A DNA stretch of 44,488 nt from Spirogloea muscicola (lineage: Eukaryota > Streptophyta > Zygnematophyceae > Spirogloeales > Spirogloeaceae): positions 93,500-137,987 of the forward strand of contig WELB01000144.1 of NCBI GenBank assembly GCA_009602725.1, read 5' to 3'. Made by a program: the position numbers and the translations under genes. This document shows positions 10,807 through 22,480 of the stretch, in pieces. The number at the start of each line of letters is the position of its first letter. Within the stretch, counting starts at the first letter, position 1. The notes beneath the pieces were generated by a model, which was given only the letters and a program-made list of their open reading frames with translations, searched no databases and was not told where the DNA came from.

Positions 10807-12233
10807 TCACTGAGGTGCACCAATGGCACCACCTCCACCCCCGAAGCCGCCTCCGCGACCAAATCCACCCCGGCCACCACCCTGCAACCAAGGACAAGAA
10901 AGGCACTATCAGACAGCTGAACTATGGTGATGCAAGAAGCGACTGACAGTGCAAGATGCACATCATGCTAGTCTGCAGACCACTTCAGGCGCATGCTGGC
11001 GATATCCGGCCAATCGCAGATGGAGATGTCATGAGAGACTGCTGCTTAAATGTTCATGCCTCATCCATCATCCAAAATTGGCAACATCGGCAGAAAACAA
11101 GTAAGCAATCTCCGAAGACAGCGGCAAGAGGAGGACACTAAGCACCGATTGAAGGCCCGACGAATGCACACACAGGGGGCGGGCTGGTAGGTAAGTAACT
11201 AGACAGAGGGGGCATGCCGTGGCCACCAACCATGACCCAACACACCTCTCGGAACTCGGGGCGGAACTCGCCCGGCGCGCCTCCCTTGTCACCGTAACCA
11301 CCAGGAGCGCCCCGGTAGCCCTCGCGGTCGCCACCAAAGCGGGGCCGGTCGCCTCCGCCATCAAATCTCCTGCATTATAAAGCGCAGGGGCAGCCCGGAA
11401 TATAAAACAGAGAGCTGCTCCGGAGGCTAGACACAAACGTGGCCTCTGACAAGCAACCCCGCCAACGCCTCCAGGTCCCCAGACAGGCCAGGGTCCCAAG
11501 TGTCCCCATCACCGCAAGTAGTGAGGACATCTCCACACTTGTGCCTGCCTCAGCTCGCCTGCTGCCACATCAGGTGGCCGGCATCAGTACGGGCTCTGCT
11601 GAAGCTGCTCGGCGGCGCACCTGGGGGCCCGGTCGTCGCCCATGGGCCGGCCAGCGGGCCGCGCCGACTTCTTGAGCGTGGCGGGCACGATCTCGGACGG
11701 GAGGTTGAGGTAGGTGCGCAGGAACTCGATGCCCTCGTTGGTGAGGTACCAGTAGTAGTGCCGCCAGGCGAACGTCTCCTTGACGTACTCCTTGCTCTTG
11801 AAGCTCTGCATCAGCTTGATGACCTGCGCCACGAGCCGCCGCCCGGCATGGGAGCCGGGACAGCAGGGGCCGCGTCAGACGCAAGGCCCCTCTGCCGAGA
11901 GCTGCTGCACCGGCCGTTGCGAGGGCGCCACAGCAGCTGCTGGCTGCAGGCCAGCGGCGCCGACGCGGCCAAAGCCATAGCCAAGCAGCGCTGCAGAGGC
12001 GGAGGAGCCACCTGGAGGTTGGGCACGTCGATCTCCGGGTGCTTGGGCGCGTCAAAGTCCTTCTTGGCGAACAGCACGCCCTCTGCACAGGCGCGCCCGC
12101 GCGTGGCGCCGTCAGCGGCGGCGGCGGCGGCGGCGGCGGATGCGGCGGCGCCGGCGGGCGAGGAATGCGGCGAGGGAGGCGGACCCTTGAAGAGGTACTT
12201 GTAGATCTCCACGCGGTTTTTCTTGGAGATGAG
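10807..12233 (-). CDS. RPS10: 40S ribosomal protein S10 (eS10)
   Basis: Exons on the minus strand are 12233-12185, 12082-12012, 11823-11621, 11369-11246 and 10881-10807, all in phase, giving 173 residues after the initiator. Family landmarks are plain: [72 protein letters not shown] and [10 protein letters not shown]. These are followed by the usual Gly/Arg-rich tail ([16 protein letters not shown]). Length fits eukaryotic eS10. The protein sits near the mRNA entry of the 40S subunit. Oddity: the first exon begins at CTC (Leu2) right after an AG acceptor, so the initiator ATG must lie in a separate upstream exon. No ATG followed by a GT donor is visible between this exon and the divergent UAH gene. 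Confidence 0.95.
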
Positions 12234-12412
12234 CTGCGGGCGCAGGCGCAGGAGCAGGCGCGGCGTACGGGTCAGGCGCGGCGCCGGCTGCGGGGCGGCG
12301 GCGCCGCCGGCGGCCGCCGTTTACGCAGCGCCCCCGGGTCCGGAGCGCCGCCGTCAAGTCAGGGGCCGAGCCTGCAGCGGCTTCTGGCAATCATCCCGCC
12401 GCCTCCGCCGCC
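12234..12412. promoter_or_regulatory. Shared RPS10/UAH head-to-head region
   Basis: Only about 180 bases separate the first recognisable RPS10 exon from the UAH start codon. The stretch is very GC rich (GGCGGCGGCGCCGCCGGC). It must contain the missing RPS10 first exon and both promoters unless that exon overlaps UAH. The intron acceptor before RPS10 exon 2 is pyrimidine poor. Function is inferred from position. Confidence 0.5.
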
Positions 12413-15400
12413 ATGGCGGCCGCGCCGGCGGCGGCCGAGGAGGCCGCGCTGCTCGGCGCCGGTGGCGGCGGCGGCGGCGGCGTGGCGCTGAGGCCCGCCG
12501 GCGACGCCGAGGTCGACGCTGCCACGGGCGATGTCCTGCGCCCCGTGGACGTCGTGGAAACCACGTCAGCGCCGGCGCAGGCGTCCGGCCCCGTCGTGCT
12601 CATGCTCTTCACGCTCGCCATCGGCGCCCTCTCTGTCGTCCTCTCGGTCTACCACAGCCACGCCTCCTGGGCCTTCAAGGCCGCCGACAAGCCGCCGGTC
12701 TTGCGCTCGGCCACGGCGGACGGCCCCTCGCCCTTCCCCGTGAATCTCAGCCTTCCTCTGCACATCGACGTCGACGGCCTGCAGCAGTGGGTACGCCTCC
12801 TGAGCCATGCTCCATGCCACAGTGAGCTGCACTAGCTCCAATCTTGGTGTGGAGGAGCGCCGACCTCACACCTTGTAAGCGAGCTGAACTATGCGGGAGT
12901 GGTACTTGGGATGTCATGTGCAGTCAGAGCTGGAATTTCAGATACTGCTGGTGTAGGTCTTTAGGTTCAGCATGACGACTCTCTGAGACGTCCATGAGGA
13001 GCAAGCCAGCTGCAAATCCATGTGTAGTGCCTCTGAGGCAGGCCGTGCCCTGCCGTCGTGGCATCTGCAGATTGACGAGCTGAGCCTGTTTTCAGAGCAT
13101 GCAGCTCCATCGGTCACTCGCCAAGTATACTCCAAGGAGGACGTCGTTGCTCGCAGGTGATTGTGAACGACGCAGTGTGTAATCTGCACACCTGTTCACT
13201 ATGCTACCTCTACTTCTGCGGGTGCGCTTGATTGGTGGATGGCTCCAATCACGAAGCCCTCCTGTGTCCTCCCGCAGGTACATCAAGTCGCTGATGGAGG
13301 ATGCTGGCCTCAAAGTGCGGGAGGATGCTGTAGGGAACATCTTTGGGCGCTGGTGAGCACATTGCTTTCCCATCAGCTTCAAGTTGCTCGCAAATTCAGA
13401 AGCTCCTCAGCAAGCCTGTCCATGTCCTTACTTACTTGTGTATGTCGTTCTAGCATCACTTTGTTGCAGTTTGTGTACCTGCTAGTTTGCATCTCTGATC
13501 TTCTTTAGCTGATATGTCAACATGCAGTGGTTCTTTGTTATTGTGGGGTGGGAATTCTTGCTTTGATTTGCTTCACACTGAGCCCTTTATATGACACTCT
13601 GCTAGTGCAGGGAAGGTGCTGATAAGACAGCAGCTGCTATCAGCACCGGCTCACACATAGATGCTATCCCGCATGCTGGCAAATATGATGGGGTATTGGG
13701 TGTTCTGGGACCAATTGAGGCGTTCAGAGCGTTGCGCAGGTACTTGATGCTTGCTGCTGGTGGTATGTCCAGGGTTGTCTGGTGTTGCTGCTTCGTGTTT
13801 CTCTGAGGTGCTAATGGGCCCACAAACACGTGTTTTATAAATTGCACGATACTGCAATCAAGCTGTAGATCACACAACGTCGACACTGCTTGAGATTACT
13901 GTTGCATTTTGTTACCATCCTTAGATACACTTGTGCTGTTCAAGGTCTTAACTCATCTCCCAACGATTTCAGTCAAGCCTGTTCGACCTGCTCAGGTCTG
14001 GTTTTCAGCCAAAGAGGTCACTGGAGGTCATTATGTTCACGTCCGAGGAACCAACCAGATTTGGTCTGGGGTGCCTTGGCAGGTTCTTAGGCCCTCTCAA
14101 CCTGGCCACCGCTGTTTTCACAGAGCAGCTAGATTGTCCACCTAACACGATACGTAGAGACTGGCAAGCCCAGCAAGCAGCTGCTCCAGTCTACTTCTAC
14201 TTGTATTGCCAACAGAGTACCACAGAATAGCTGCAGCCAATCTTTCAATCAGAAGGAGCAGATTGACTGACACTTTCCTCTACATCTGCTGTGGCAGCCG
14301 TGTCATGGCTGGCCAAGTTGGCTTCTCAGACATTCTGAAAGGTGCAGTAGACAGCAAGGGAGTCTCATTCGCGGATGCTGCAACTGAAGCTGGATATGCC
14401 AGCCCCCTTCAAGGTCTCAAGAGTGCTGTGATTGCAAAGGGAGCTTACCATGCCTTCGTTGAGCTCCACATCGAGCAAGGGCCGTTCCTGGAAGCAGAAG
14501 GTGAGTAGTGGAGTCAGTAACCTCCTTCACTGGATGTATTATGGACAGGCTAAAGGTGTTCTATATACATGAGGAGATGCAGCTGATAAGGCATGCAGCT
14601 CCTGTGTCCATGTACTTACCCTCCATTACTCCTCTACTAACTGGAACCCTGGTAAAAATTGAGGGTTGACCTTCTTAGATTGTAGATATCAAGTGCAAAT
14701 GTCACTGTAGTAAAGGGTTTGCTGAGGGGCGACGTCTTGGTAATTTGTATGGACAGGGATCCCAATCGGCATTGTGACTGCTATAGCAGCTCCAGCTAGT
14801 CTGGTTGTCGACTTCAGAGGACCAGGAGGTCATGCAGGAGGAGCTCTAATGCCTCATAGGTCAGCACACAGCGTGCTCCTGCATAAGGCTTGTACACGTT
14901 ATGCTCATCACCAGATGCTACGACAGTTGGATGTGTCGAACATTGTATATCCGTGAGATGAATAGATTGCAGGTGGCGATTATGGGGTGATGCATATCTC
15001 ATGTAGACAAAATCCTGTGCCCCTGTCGGCAATGATGTAGACATGATGCGGGTCTTGCTGGAGCTGAGCTGGCGCTAGCAGTAGAGGCACACGTACTTTC
15101 CACGGGTGCAAATGACACAGTTGGAACTGTTGGTGAGCGCTCGTAGCATTGTGTATGCTGAGTGTGTATCTTGAATCAGTTGGCATTTTGCACCGTTACT
15201 TAGACTTACAATGTGGATGGTAGTCAGGATTGTTACTCAAAAGGTCAGGTGCGCACATGCAGTAATCCAACCTGGTAAGCTCAACTTTATTCTCTCATGT
15301 GATGCTAAGGACAAGGGTGATGATGCCATCACCAGGTGTGATGCAATATGAGCCAGGAGCCATCAATAGCATTGCCAGAGATGTGCACCTTGAGATTGGT

Positions 15401-16325
15401 GAGCATGTGTATCAGCCCCTGGTCAGAATGTCTTCAAGGACGCCTATATTAATATATGCTACACACGATCAGTGGATATTTCTGGCCGCTCAAAGGGCAG
15501 CCAAACACATGATGCTGTCACTATATAAGGACCATTCTTAAGCAAGTAGACTCTGCTCTTGGCATGAATCGTTTAGAAAGTTATTTTCTGCTCATTGCAT
15601 GGCTGCAGATATCCGTGACATTGATGGAGATAGGCGCGACACTGTAGTAGAGAAAGTGAGATCCTCTGCGCAGAGTATTGCAGCCCATAGAGGGGTCGAG
15701 TTGGTCAACTTCACTACGCTCAATCAGGACCCCCCTGCTATCAGTGATGCCCTTGTCATCAAAGCAGCAGTATCATCTGCTGACGAGGCTCAGCTGGATC
15801 ACAAGTTGATGGTCAGCAGGGCTTACCATGACTCCGCTTTCATGGCGCGGTAAGAAGTTACAATCTGCATGTTCGTTCCAGATTGGTGAAAGGCTTCGTC
15901 GCAATGTTGTTTTCAGAAGGTGAATGGTTCGATGTGAGCAGGTGGTACTTTGTGGTCCAATGGTATCGACTCTTCATGATCCCTCATTGTTGACCCTCAC
16001 AGGATTGCACCAATGGCCATGATTTTCATACCCTGTTATAAGGGTAGGTTGTCCTCCTCGTACTTGGTGTAGCATTTGCTTGCTGACTTCCTTTGCAATT
16101 GCATATGTGCTTCAGATGGTATGTCTGCTCATATGCATTGGAGGTGTCCTCATTCAAGTCTGCAGTATCGAAGATCGGTGTCTATGAATCATGGAAAATC
16201 ATATGCTTTCATGATCTTTGCTGGCAGGCTACAGCCACAGACCGGATGAGTCAGCAAGTAAAGGGGATATGACCAATGGCGTGCATGTACTAGCTCTTAC
16301 AATGGCAAGGCTCTCTTTGCACTGA
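12413..16325 (+). CDS. UAH: Ureidoglycolate amidohydrolase, M20 family, 12 exons
   Basis: Exons: 12413-12790, 13071-13156, 13278-13352, 13611-13739, 13996-14082, 14298-14500, 14757-14859, 15041-15132, 15336-15398, 15609-15849, 16003-16043 and 16228-16325. All phases agree, giving 531 residues. Conserved segments match plant UAH closely: SEHAAPSVTRQVYSKEDVVA, RRYIKSLMEDAGLKVREDA, VGNIFGRW, TGSHIDAIPHAGKYDGVLG, FTSEEPTRFGLGCLGS, ELHIEQGPFLE, VTAIAAPASL, GGHAGGALMPHR, PGAINSIA, IRDIDGDRRDTV and SRAYHDSAFMARIAPM. Metal-binding candidates are His in GSHID, Asp in KYDG, Glu in SEEP and His in SRAYHDS. It releases ammonium from S-ureidoglycolate, giving glyoxylate, the last step of purine-ureide breakdown. 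The N-terminus has a hydrophobic anchor (VVLMLFTLAIGALSVVLSV), fitting the ER location of the plant enzyme. Confidence 0.96.
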
Positions 16326-17986
16326 GTGCCAAGGACTAGGGAGCCCTCGATGCTGGAAGCTGTGCCTGTCCGAGGAGCTTCCTGAGTGGCGGCTATTTAC
16401 ATGACGCCAGCTTTTTCTAGGCCTCTCAGCCAGAAAGAATTGCTAACAAGGATTGTTGTCACGTCGGACACATTAGATTTGTGTTCAGCTGTCAGACTGA
16501 CTCGTCGCAGACATTCTTGGACAGAGATAACTGGCTGAATAGTACAAGGGCTACGTCCTCTGAGGGACACAGGTGAACATGTATTGTTTCCCAGTCTATC
16601 CACCTTGGTTTGGAACCCGAACAGATAGTCTGCAGTCACTTCAAGACCAATATTAATTCTTTCAGGAGGAGATCCTATCCTGATGAAAGCTGTACCTCTT
16701 TAGACAGTCCAAGGGATATTGCTCGTCACAATGATGATGTTCCTATGAGTAAACATTACAATTCTATGCGTAACGTCAGTACTAAAGCACATCATAATAA
16801 GATTGCCAAAACTACAGCTACTGATGTAAGGATGGATTGAAGTCCTGCACTTCATGACGAATTCCACTACTCTTTGGTGCACAACAGCAAGTAAAAGCTT
16901 GCTTCAGCAACTTGGCAGAAGCCAAGAACGGTGTACAGGAGAGTGAAGTAACCACACAATAAAATCATAAGTAGTGACATTATCGTCATGCAGTCTAGCA
17001 AAGCTAATGGCAGCCAAATATTCGACAGTCAGAAGGACCTTAGTGCGAGTGCCGGTGTTTTGATTGCAGTCATCAAACACGATTGCATGATTTTGGACAA
17101 ATCCATGTTGTAGTTTGCACTAGCATAACCATATCACCTATGACATGCTTAGTAAGTAGATTCAATCGCGCGCCCTCGGGAGGCGGTTCCATAATCTGCT
17201 TAGCAAGCCGCTATTCTTGCTCTGTGACTGTTCTCAAGCTTGCTTGTCAGAGCAGGAAACGGCAAAGTGTCCTCACACAACTGCTGAAGGCCAGAATATG
17301 AATGTTAAGATTGGAAGGCTTGTACCTGCAAAGGAGAGAAATTCTTCCAGTAGAGAGCGATGGCTGTAATTGGCCTGCCCAGGAAAAGAATGAACAAAGC
17401 TTGAAGGGGCCAGAATTGCGCTAGAGCACAAAGCGACCCAAGTGGCCACTGGGTAATCCATATTCCCTGTTGCGCAGCCGCTGTCAGAGAAACTAGTCTA
17501 AGGGTAGCGGGTCCCCTGTCTATAGCTAGAGGCTGCAAAGGCATCTGCTGCTGGGTCTGGCAGGCCCGCGCTTTACTACGGGGCAGCCAAGGTGGCCCAC
17601 TGTGTGGTGGCTTTGCATCTGATTCTCTAAGCTGACCCTTTCCTGAGCTGTCGGCGGGGAGTGCAAGCTGTATGGGCCAAGGTGATGCGATACCGAAGGG
17701 CCGCGGGCCAGGTACCGACTTATCTTGGGAGGGCGCTCGGCTGCAGGATTGCGCATCGGCGCCCGTGTGTCACCTTCAGAGATTGGACGGCCTAGTGCCA
17801 CCATCTCGGAGGTGGTAGTAAGTTCATCCGAGCTCACTCCTTCTACCTAAGGGGCCCAGCCTGGGGCCATGCCAGCACGCTTGAATGCAGGGTGCTGGCT
17901 GGCTCCCAGCTCTGCAGGAGGCCAAGTACGCAGTGGGTGGTTGAGGTCGTCTCATCGTCCAGCCGTGACATGGGGCGGAGCGAGGG
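16326..17986. other. Intergenic between convergent UAH and EXORDIUM-like genes
   Basis: No coding pattern is seen on either strand from 16326 to 17300. Bases 17315-17420 contain a copy of the dispersed repeat (GAGAGCGATGGCTGTAATTG, AAAAGAATGAACAAAGC, AAGGGGCCAG). From 17500 to 17986 the sequence is unremarkable, with only short frames. No RNA gene is recognised. Confidence 0.55.
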
Positions 17987-20880
17987 TCAAGGGCGCTTTG
18001 CTTTGGAGGCCTTGGTCTGCTTCTTGCGGGCAGGCGGCGGCGGCCGTGGCTGGAGGCGAGCCTGCGCCACGAGTGGTGGTGGGGGGGCCCTGCGCTCGGG
18101 CGGAGGCGGGCGAGGAGGCGGCTGGGGAGGCGGCGGAGGCCGCGGCGGCGGCGGCNGCCTCGGTGGCGGGGGCGATCTCGGCGGCGGCGGCGGCGGCGGC
18201 GGCGGCTTCGTGGCGGCGGGCTGAGCCAGAGTCGACTGCTTCTGAGAGGCGCAGGCGCCCACTGTCGCGTCCCACAGCTGCTGTATCATGAACCTGCGTT
18301 CCACAGGGCGGGTGTTCGAGTCAGAATGGCAGAGAAAGGATCTCAACCATGTCATCATTCACCCCAGCACAGGAGAGGCTAAGACCCTCTCAGCAGCTGG
18401 AACGGTGAACATGCGGCCTGCACTCCGTCACAGAGGTAGTCGGAAAGCTGTCCTGCATGCTGGCGGAAGATACTGGCATGACCTCAGCTTGAGCGGCCAG
18501 CTCCTTAACGGGCTGCAGTCCTGGGCGACAGCTACTCGTGTGCTGCTCAAGTTCCTCACCTGTTGCCATTGATCCCTATAAGATTGTACTCGTAGGCTTG
18601 ACTGCCGAAGCCAACGCTTGTCACTTGACCGTATTGGCCCCTCTCACAGAGGTCGGCCAACTCCTCTCCTTGACTGTCGGTCCAAGCCGTATTGTACAAG
18701 TTGGGGTCTGTTGTATCAAACTCAAATGCCATCAGCTGCCACAATTGACGATGTGTGAAACCATTGCGCTGCCTTGACTGGTGAGACTCTTGTAAGCAGA
18801 GCACTTTCCGCAGCATCTGTAGAAGTAGATGTAGCTACAGCCGAGCGAATGTCCATCAACCTTCTGCCCAAACCTTCTGAGCCAGTATCAATGCTCCTGG
18901 TCTAGCATTAACATGCTTATGCGATGCGTGCGTCCTCACCTGTGGCGATTTCTGCCAGCTCGTGAGCCAGGACGTCAATCAGGCCGTCAACCCCAATATT
19001 GTTGCTGGGCGAAGTCTGGTAGCCGTCCACCACGCTTTGGATGCACCACTGAGGGCACTGGACGCTGGAGTCACCCACGAATGCATATTTGATCTGCATC
19101 AGGTGAAAGCTGGCCCGGTTTGTCATTCCTTGTTGCCAGCATCTGCTCCAGTATGCCCGTGAAGCAGTGAAGCTCACAGTGACATGCATAATGCATTGAG
19201 GACCAGACGCCACTCTGCATCTTGCAGTCTGAGCCCTGCAGCACGTGCCAGTAGCCCTGTGGTTCTGCTGTGGTTTTGAGGGTGTACCATAGGTGCTCCA
19301 GCTACCCAAGCGGGGTATGGATCGGAGGTATGCCAGCCGCAGTATCCAGCGCCACCCCCATTGCAGAAGCCAGATACAGGGTCCAGCGTTTTTGAGTTCA
19401 ATGTCACCCTGGGATCCGTGAGCACGATATACGCTCCATCTTCGTCAGCTGTGGCAAAGGATCAGGCGGAGGTCACGAGGATGATGATGCTCAAGCTTCA
19501 AACGAATCATGTGTAGCAGGCCCGCATCTTTGAGACAGGGCTTGCATTTCACATGGGAAGCAATGGTAGAGAATAAAGGGTCAGGCAGGGTACCTGGCAG
19601 ACTGCCACTACGTATTTGGTTGAAGACTATTGATCGTATAGCGTTATTGTCATCGTCCAAGCTGACAATGCCACATTCACCAAAATCAGTACTCCTCGCA
19701 CGACCTTCCCAATCAAGTCCTGCAACAGCGCTTCCTCAGAACCATCACAATTAGTAGTCTTCGAAATGTTAGTGCAACTGATTGCTCACCTGAGCCCCAG
19801 CGATCCAGAGTCAAAGACCTCCTTGACCACCGTGACCTGGTTGGTTATGTGATTTCCGGCTACATCGGTGTAGTAGGTCACAATATTCCACCATTTCTGC
19901 AGAGCGGCAGCTAGAACGTATGTAAGTAACATATGGAGCATGCCAGTTTTGTCCAGCCTAAGATGGTGGTGGCTGGAGGCGATAGCCGTGGCCTTCATGC
20001 TCGACCGCGGCAACCAATTTGACATGCAACTGGAGGAGCCGGGCTGCACCTGTACGGTAGCGCCGTCCTGTTTCGCTGTATTGGACACGGAGTGGAAGAA
20101 ATTGAGAACGATGGCCCTGGCAGACACTGACCAGGAGCCATACCATATGATGTACACCTTGAGCACGTTGCTCATGATGGGTCCTCCATTGTAGCTGCAA
20201 CCAAACACCATCACCCATATTTGTCATGCAGCTGGTCGCCAAGCTCCAACACTGCACCGAGGAGGCCGGTCCCCCGGTCCTGAGCACACTCCACCCCCTT
20301 TTGACGGTATAGTGCGGGACTAGTGCTTAACGCTGTCCCCAACACGACCAACTGGCATGGCTGTGTCTTCATCTTGGAGTACGTGCTACTCTTGTAACCT
20401 CCATTGATAGATAGCACACTCAAGGGGTCAAGCTCTGCCAAGCCTCACTTGTTCTGGCCAGCAAAGGCTCTGAGAGAAAGCAGTGGAGTGAAAGGAGGGG
20501 CTGGCTCACTTGATGCCGTAAGGACCACCGCCGACAAGGCCGGCTGCACCCCTGGGCTTGGATGGGGCTTCTCTCTCCAACTGGCTCAGCAGGGCCGCCA
20601 TTGGCGGCTTCGCTTTGACGTGGTAGGCGGCTCCATCACGCCGCCAGCGGCGAGTGGTCGAGTTGGACTCCTGTGCGTCCACTGAGTACTTTGGAAGGCT
20701 GCGGTGGCCGGTGTGTCCCTCACTGCCCTCGTTCTCCCCACCATCGTTTCCTCCTCTCCCTCTTGCAGGTCCTCCAGCATGTGTGGGCTTGTAGTGGCGG
20801 CTCGCTTCTGTCCCAGTGAGAAGGCTTCCAAGGAGCAGCGTTGCGACCAGAACTGCCGTGACGGCCAATTGCGCCGCCAT
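17987..20880 (-). CDS. EXORDIUM/PHI-1-like protein with proline-rich tail
   Basis: Minus exons: 20880-20510, 20194-20050, 19896-19790, 19661-19594, 19448-19306, 19093-18940, 18707-18560 and 18293-17987; phases all agree, giving 480 residues. A signal peptide (MAAQLAVTAVLVATLLLGSL) leads into a spacer. The EXORDIUM domain follows: INYNGGPIM, VYIIWYGSW, KWWNIVTYYTD, VYLVLT-like AYIVLTD, SGFCNGGGAGYCGWH, KYAFVGDSSVQCPQWC, IGVDGLIDVLAHELAEIATD, GEELADLCERG, YEYNLIGINGNRF and QQLWDA. The last exon encodes about 75 residues of PPPP blocks and a basic end (PARKKQTKASKAKRP). Plant EXORDIUM proteins are secreted and promote cell expansion. The tail resembles hydroxyproline-rich glycoproteins, so an extracellular-matrix protein is inferred. 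One undetermined base lies in the tail at 18156. Confidence 0.87.
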
Positions 20881-21370
20881 TGCGCCCCACTCTAGTGCAA
20901 GCAGGGGAAAGGCATCTGGCGGTGCGGACACACAAGCCCGGCCGCCTGCTGCACGAGCAGCTGCTGCGCTACCTCAGAAGGCCGGCCGAATGCGGACCCG
21001 GCCGCGAGCCGGCGAGCTCGTCGGCTGCAGAGCCAGCGCCGTGAGCAGTCATCGATGGCATCCAATGGCTGGGCCGGGGTGTCCCCCGCAGCGGTGGTCA
21101 GCGAGCGAAGGGCTTGGAGGCTGAGGCAGGCGGTGACGGCCACGTCGTGGCGAGGGCCGCAAGGGCCTCGTCTTCGAGGAGCGGCAGCCCGGGCGGAGCT
21201 CCGGTGGGGCGGCGGCGGCGGCGCAGTGAGCGTCCGCGGAGCGCGGCGAAGGTCAGGGCCAGTGAGGCCGGGGGCAAGCGAGGTGCGCAGCAGGAAGGCC
21301 TGGGAGGTGGGCCTTTGATGTGAGGAGACTGGAGGGGATAATGGAGGAGGACGAGGGGGGGGGGGGGGGG
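20881..21370. promoter_or_regulatory. GC-rich 5' region of the EXORDIUM-like gene
   Basis: This very GC-rich segment lies upstream of the minus-strand signal-peptide exon and ends in a run of 16 G before an assembly gap. Open frames here are compositional. It likely holds the promoter and 5' UTR; a divergent gene starting here cannot be excluded because of the gap. Confidence 0.4.
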
Positions 21371-21924
21371 NNNNNNNNNNNNNNNNNNNNNNNNNNNNNN
21401 NNNNNNNNNNNNNNNNNNNNNNNNNNNNNNNNNNNNNNNNNNNNNNNNNNNNNNNNNNNNNNNNNNNNNNNNNNNNNNNNNNNNNNNNNNNNNNNNNNNN
21501 NNNNNNNNNNNNNNNNNNNNNNNNNNNNNNNNNNNNNNNNNNNNNNNNNNNNNNNNNNNNNNNNNNNNNNNNNNNNNNNNNNNNNNNNNNNNNNNNNNNN
21601 NNNNNNNNNNNNNNNNNNNNNNNNNNNNNNNNNNNNNNNNNNNNNNNNNNNNNNNNNNNNNNNNNNNNNNNNNNNNNNNNNNNNNNNNNNNNNNNNNNNN
21701 NNNNNNNNNNNNNNNNNNNNNNNNNNNNNNNNNNNNNNNNNNNNNNNNNNNNNNNNNNNNNNNNNNNNNNNNNNNNNNNNNNNNNNNNNNNNNNNNNNNN
21801 NNNNNNNNNNNNNNNNNNNNNNNNNNNNNNNNNNNNNNNNNNNNNNNNNNNNNNNNNNNNNNNNNNNNNNNNNNNNNNNNNNNNNNNNNNNNNNNNNNNN
21901 NNNNNNNNNNNNNNNNNNNNNNNN
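21371..21924. other. Assembly gap (554 N)
   Basis: Undetermined bases flanked by a G16 homopolymer on the left and a 123-base A homopolymer on the right. Both edges suggest sequencing failure in low-complexity DNA. Confidence 0.99.
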
Positions 21925-22229
<305 letters not shown>

Positions 22230-22480
22230 TTGGCCCTTTGTTCATTCATTTTTGGGCTGGCTTTTCTCCGCCCCTATCCTCAATGGGCGAGCCCTTCTCT
22301 CGTGGGAGCTCCTCCGCTCCTCCCCCTCGGCTCATCTGACTTCCTAATGCTGGCACGGGGGTACTAAGAGCGCCCTGCCTGCCTTAGCCTGTTGCTCCGC
22401 TAACACAGTCATGAACACCCTCTGTATGCACCTGGCTGGCGTTCACAGCCGCAAACTTCATATCAGCAGCCGCTTTCCGC
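22230..22480 (+). mobile_element. Retrotransposon tail fragment (copy H)
   Basis: TTTGGGCTGGCTTTTC and CAATGGGCGAGCCC match the dispersed tail family. Then CTCATCTGACTTCCTAATGC, GGGGGTACTAAG and TATCAGCAGCCGC are nearly collinear with 42320-42450 of copy G. Only the extreme 3' end is present; no coding sequence survives. Confidence 0.65.

Noticed and set aside
20211-20441. Minus frame between the first two exons of the EXORDIUM-like gene
   Set aside because: Exons 20880-20510 and 20194-20050 join directly in phase to give GINYNGGP, so this frame is intron.
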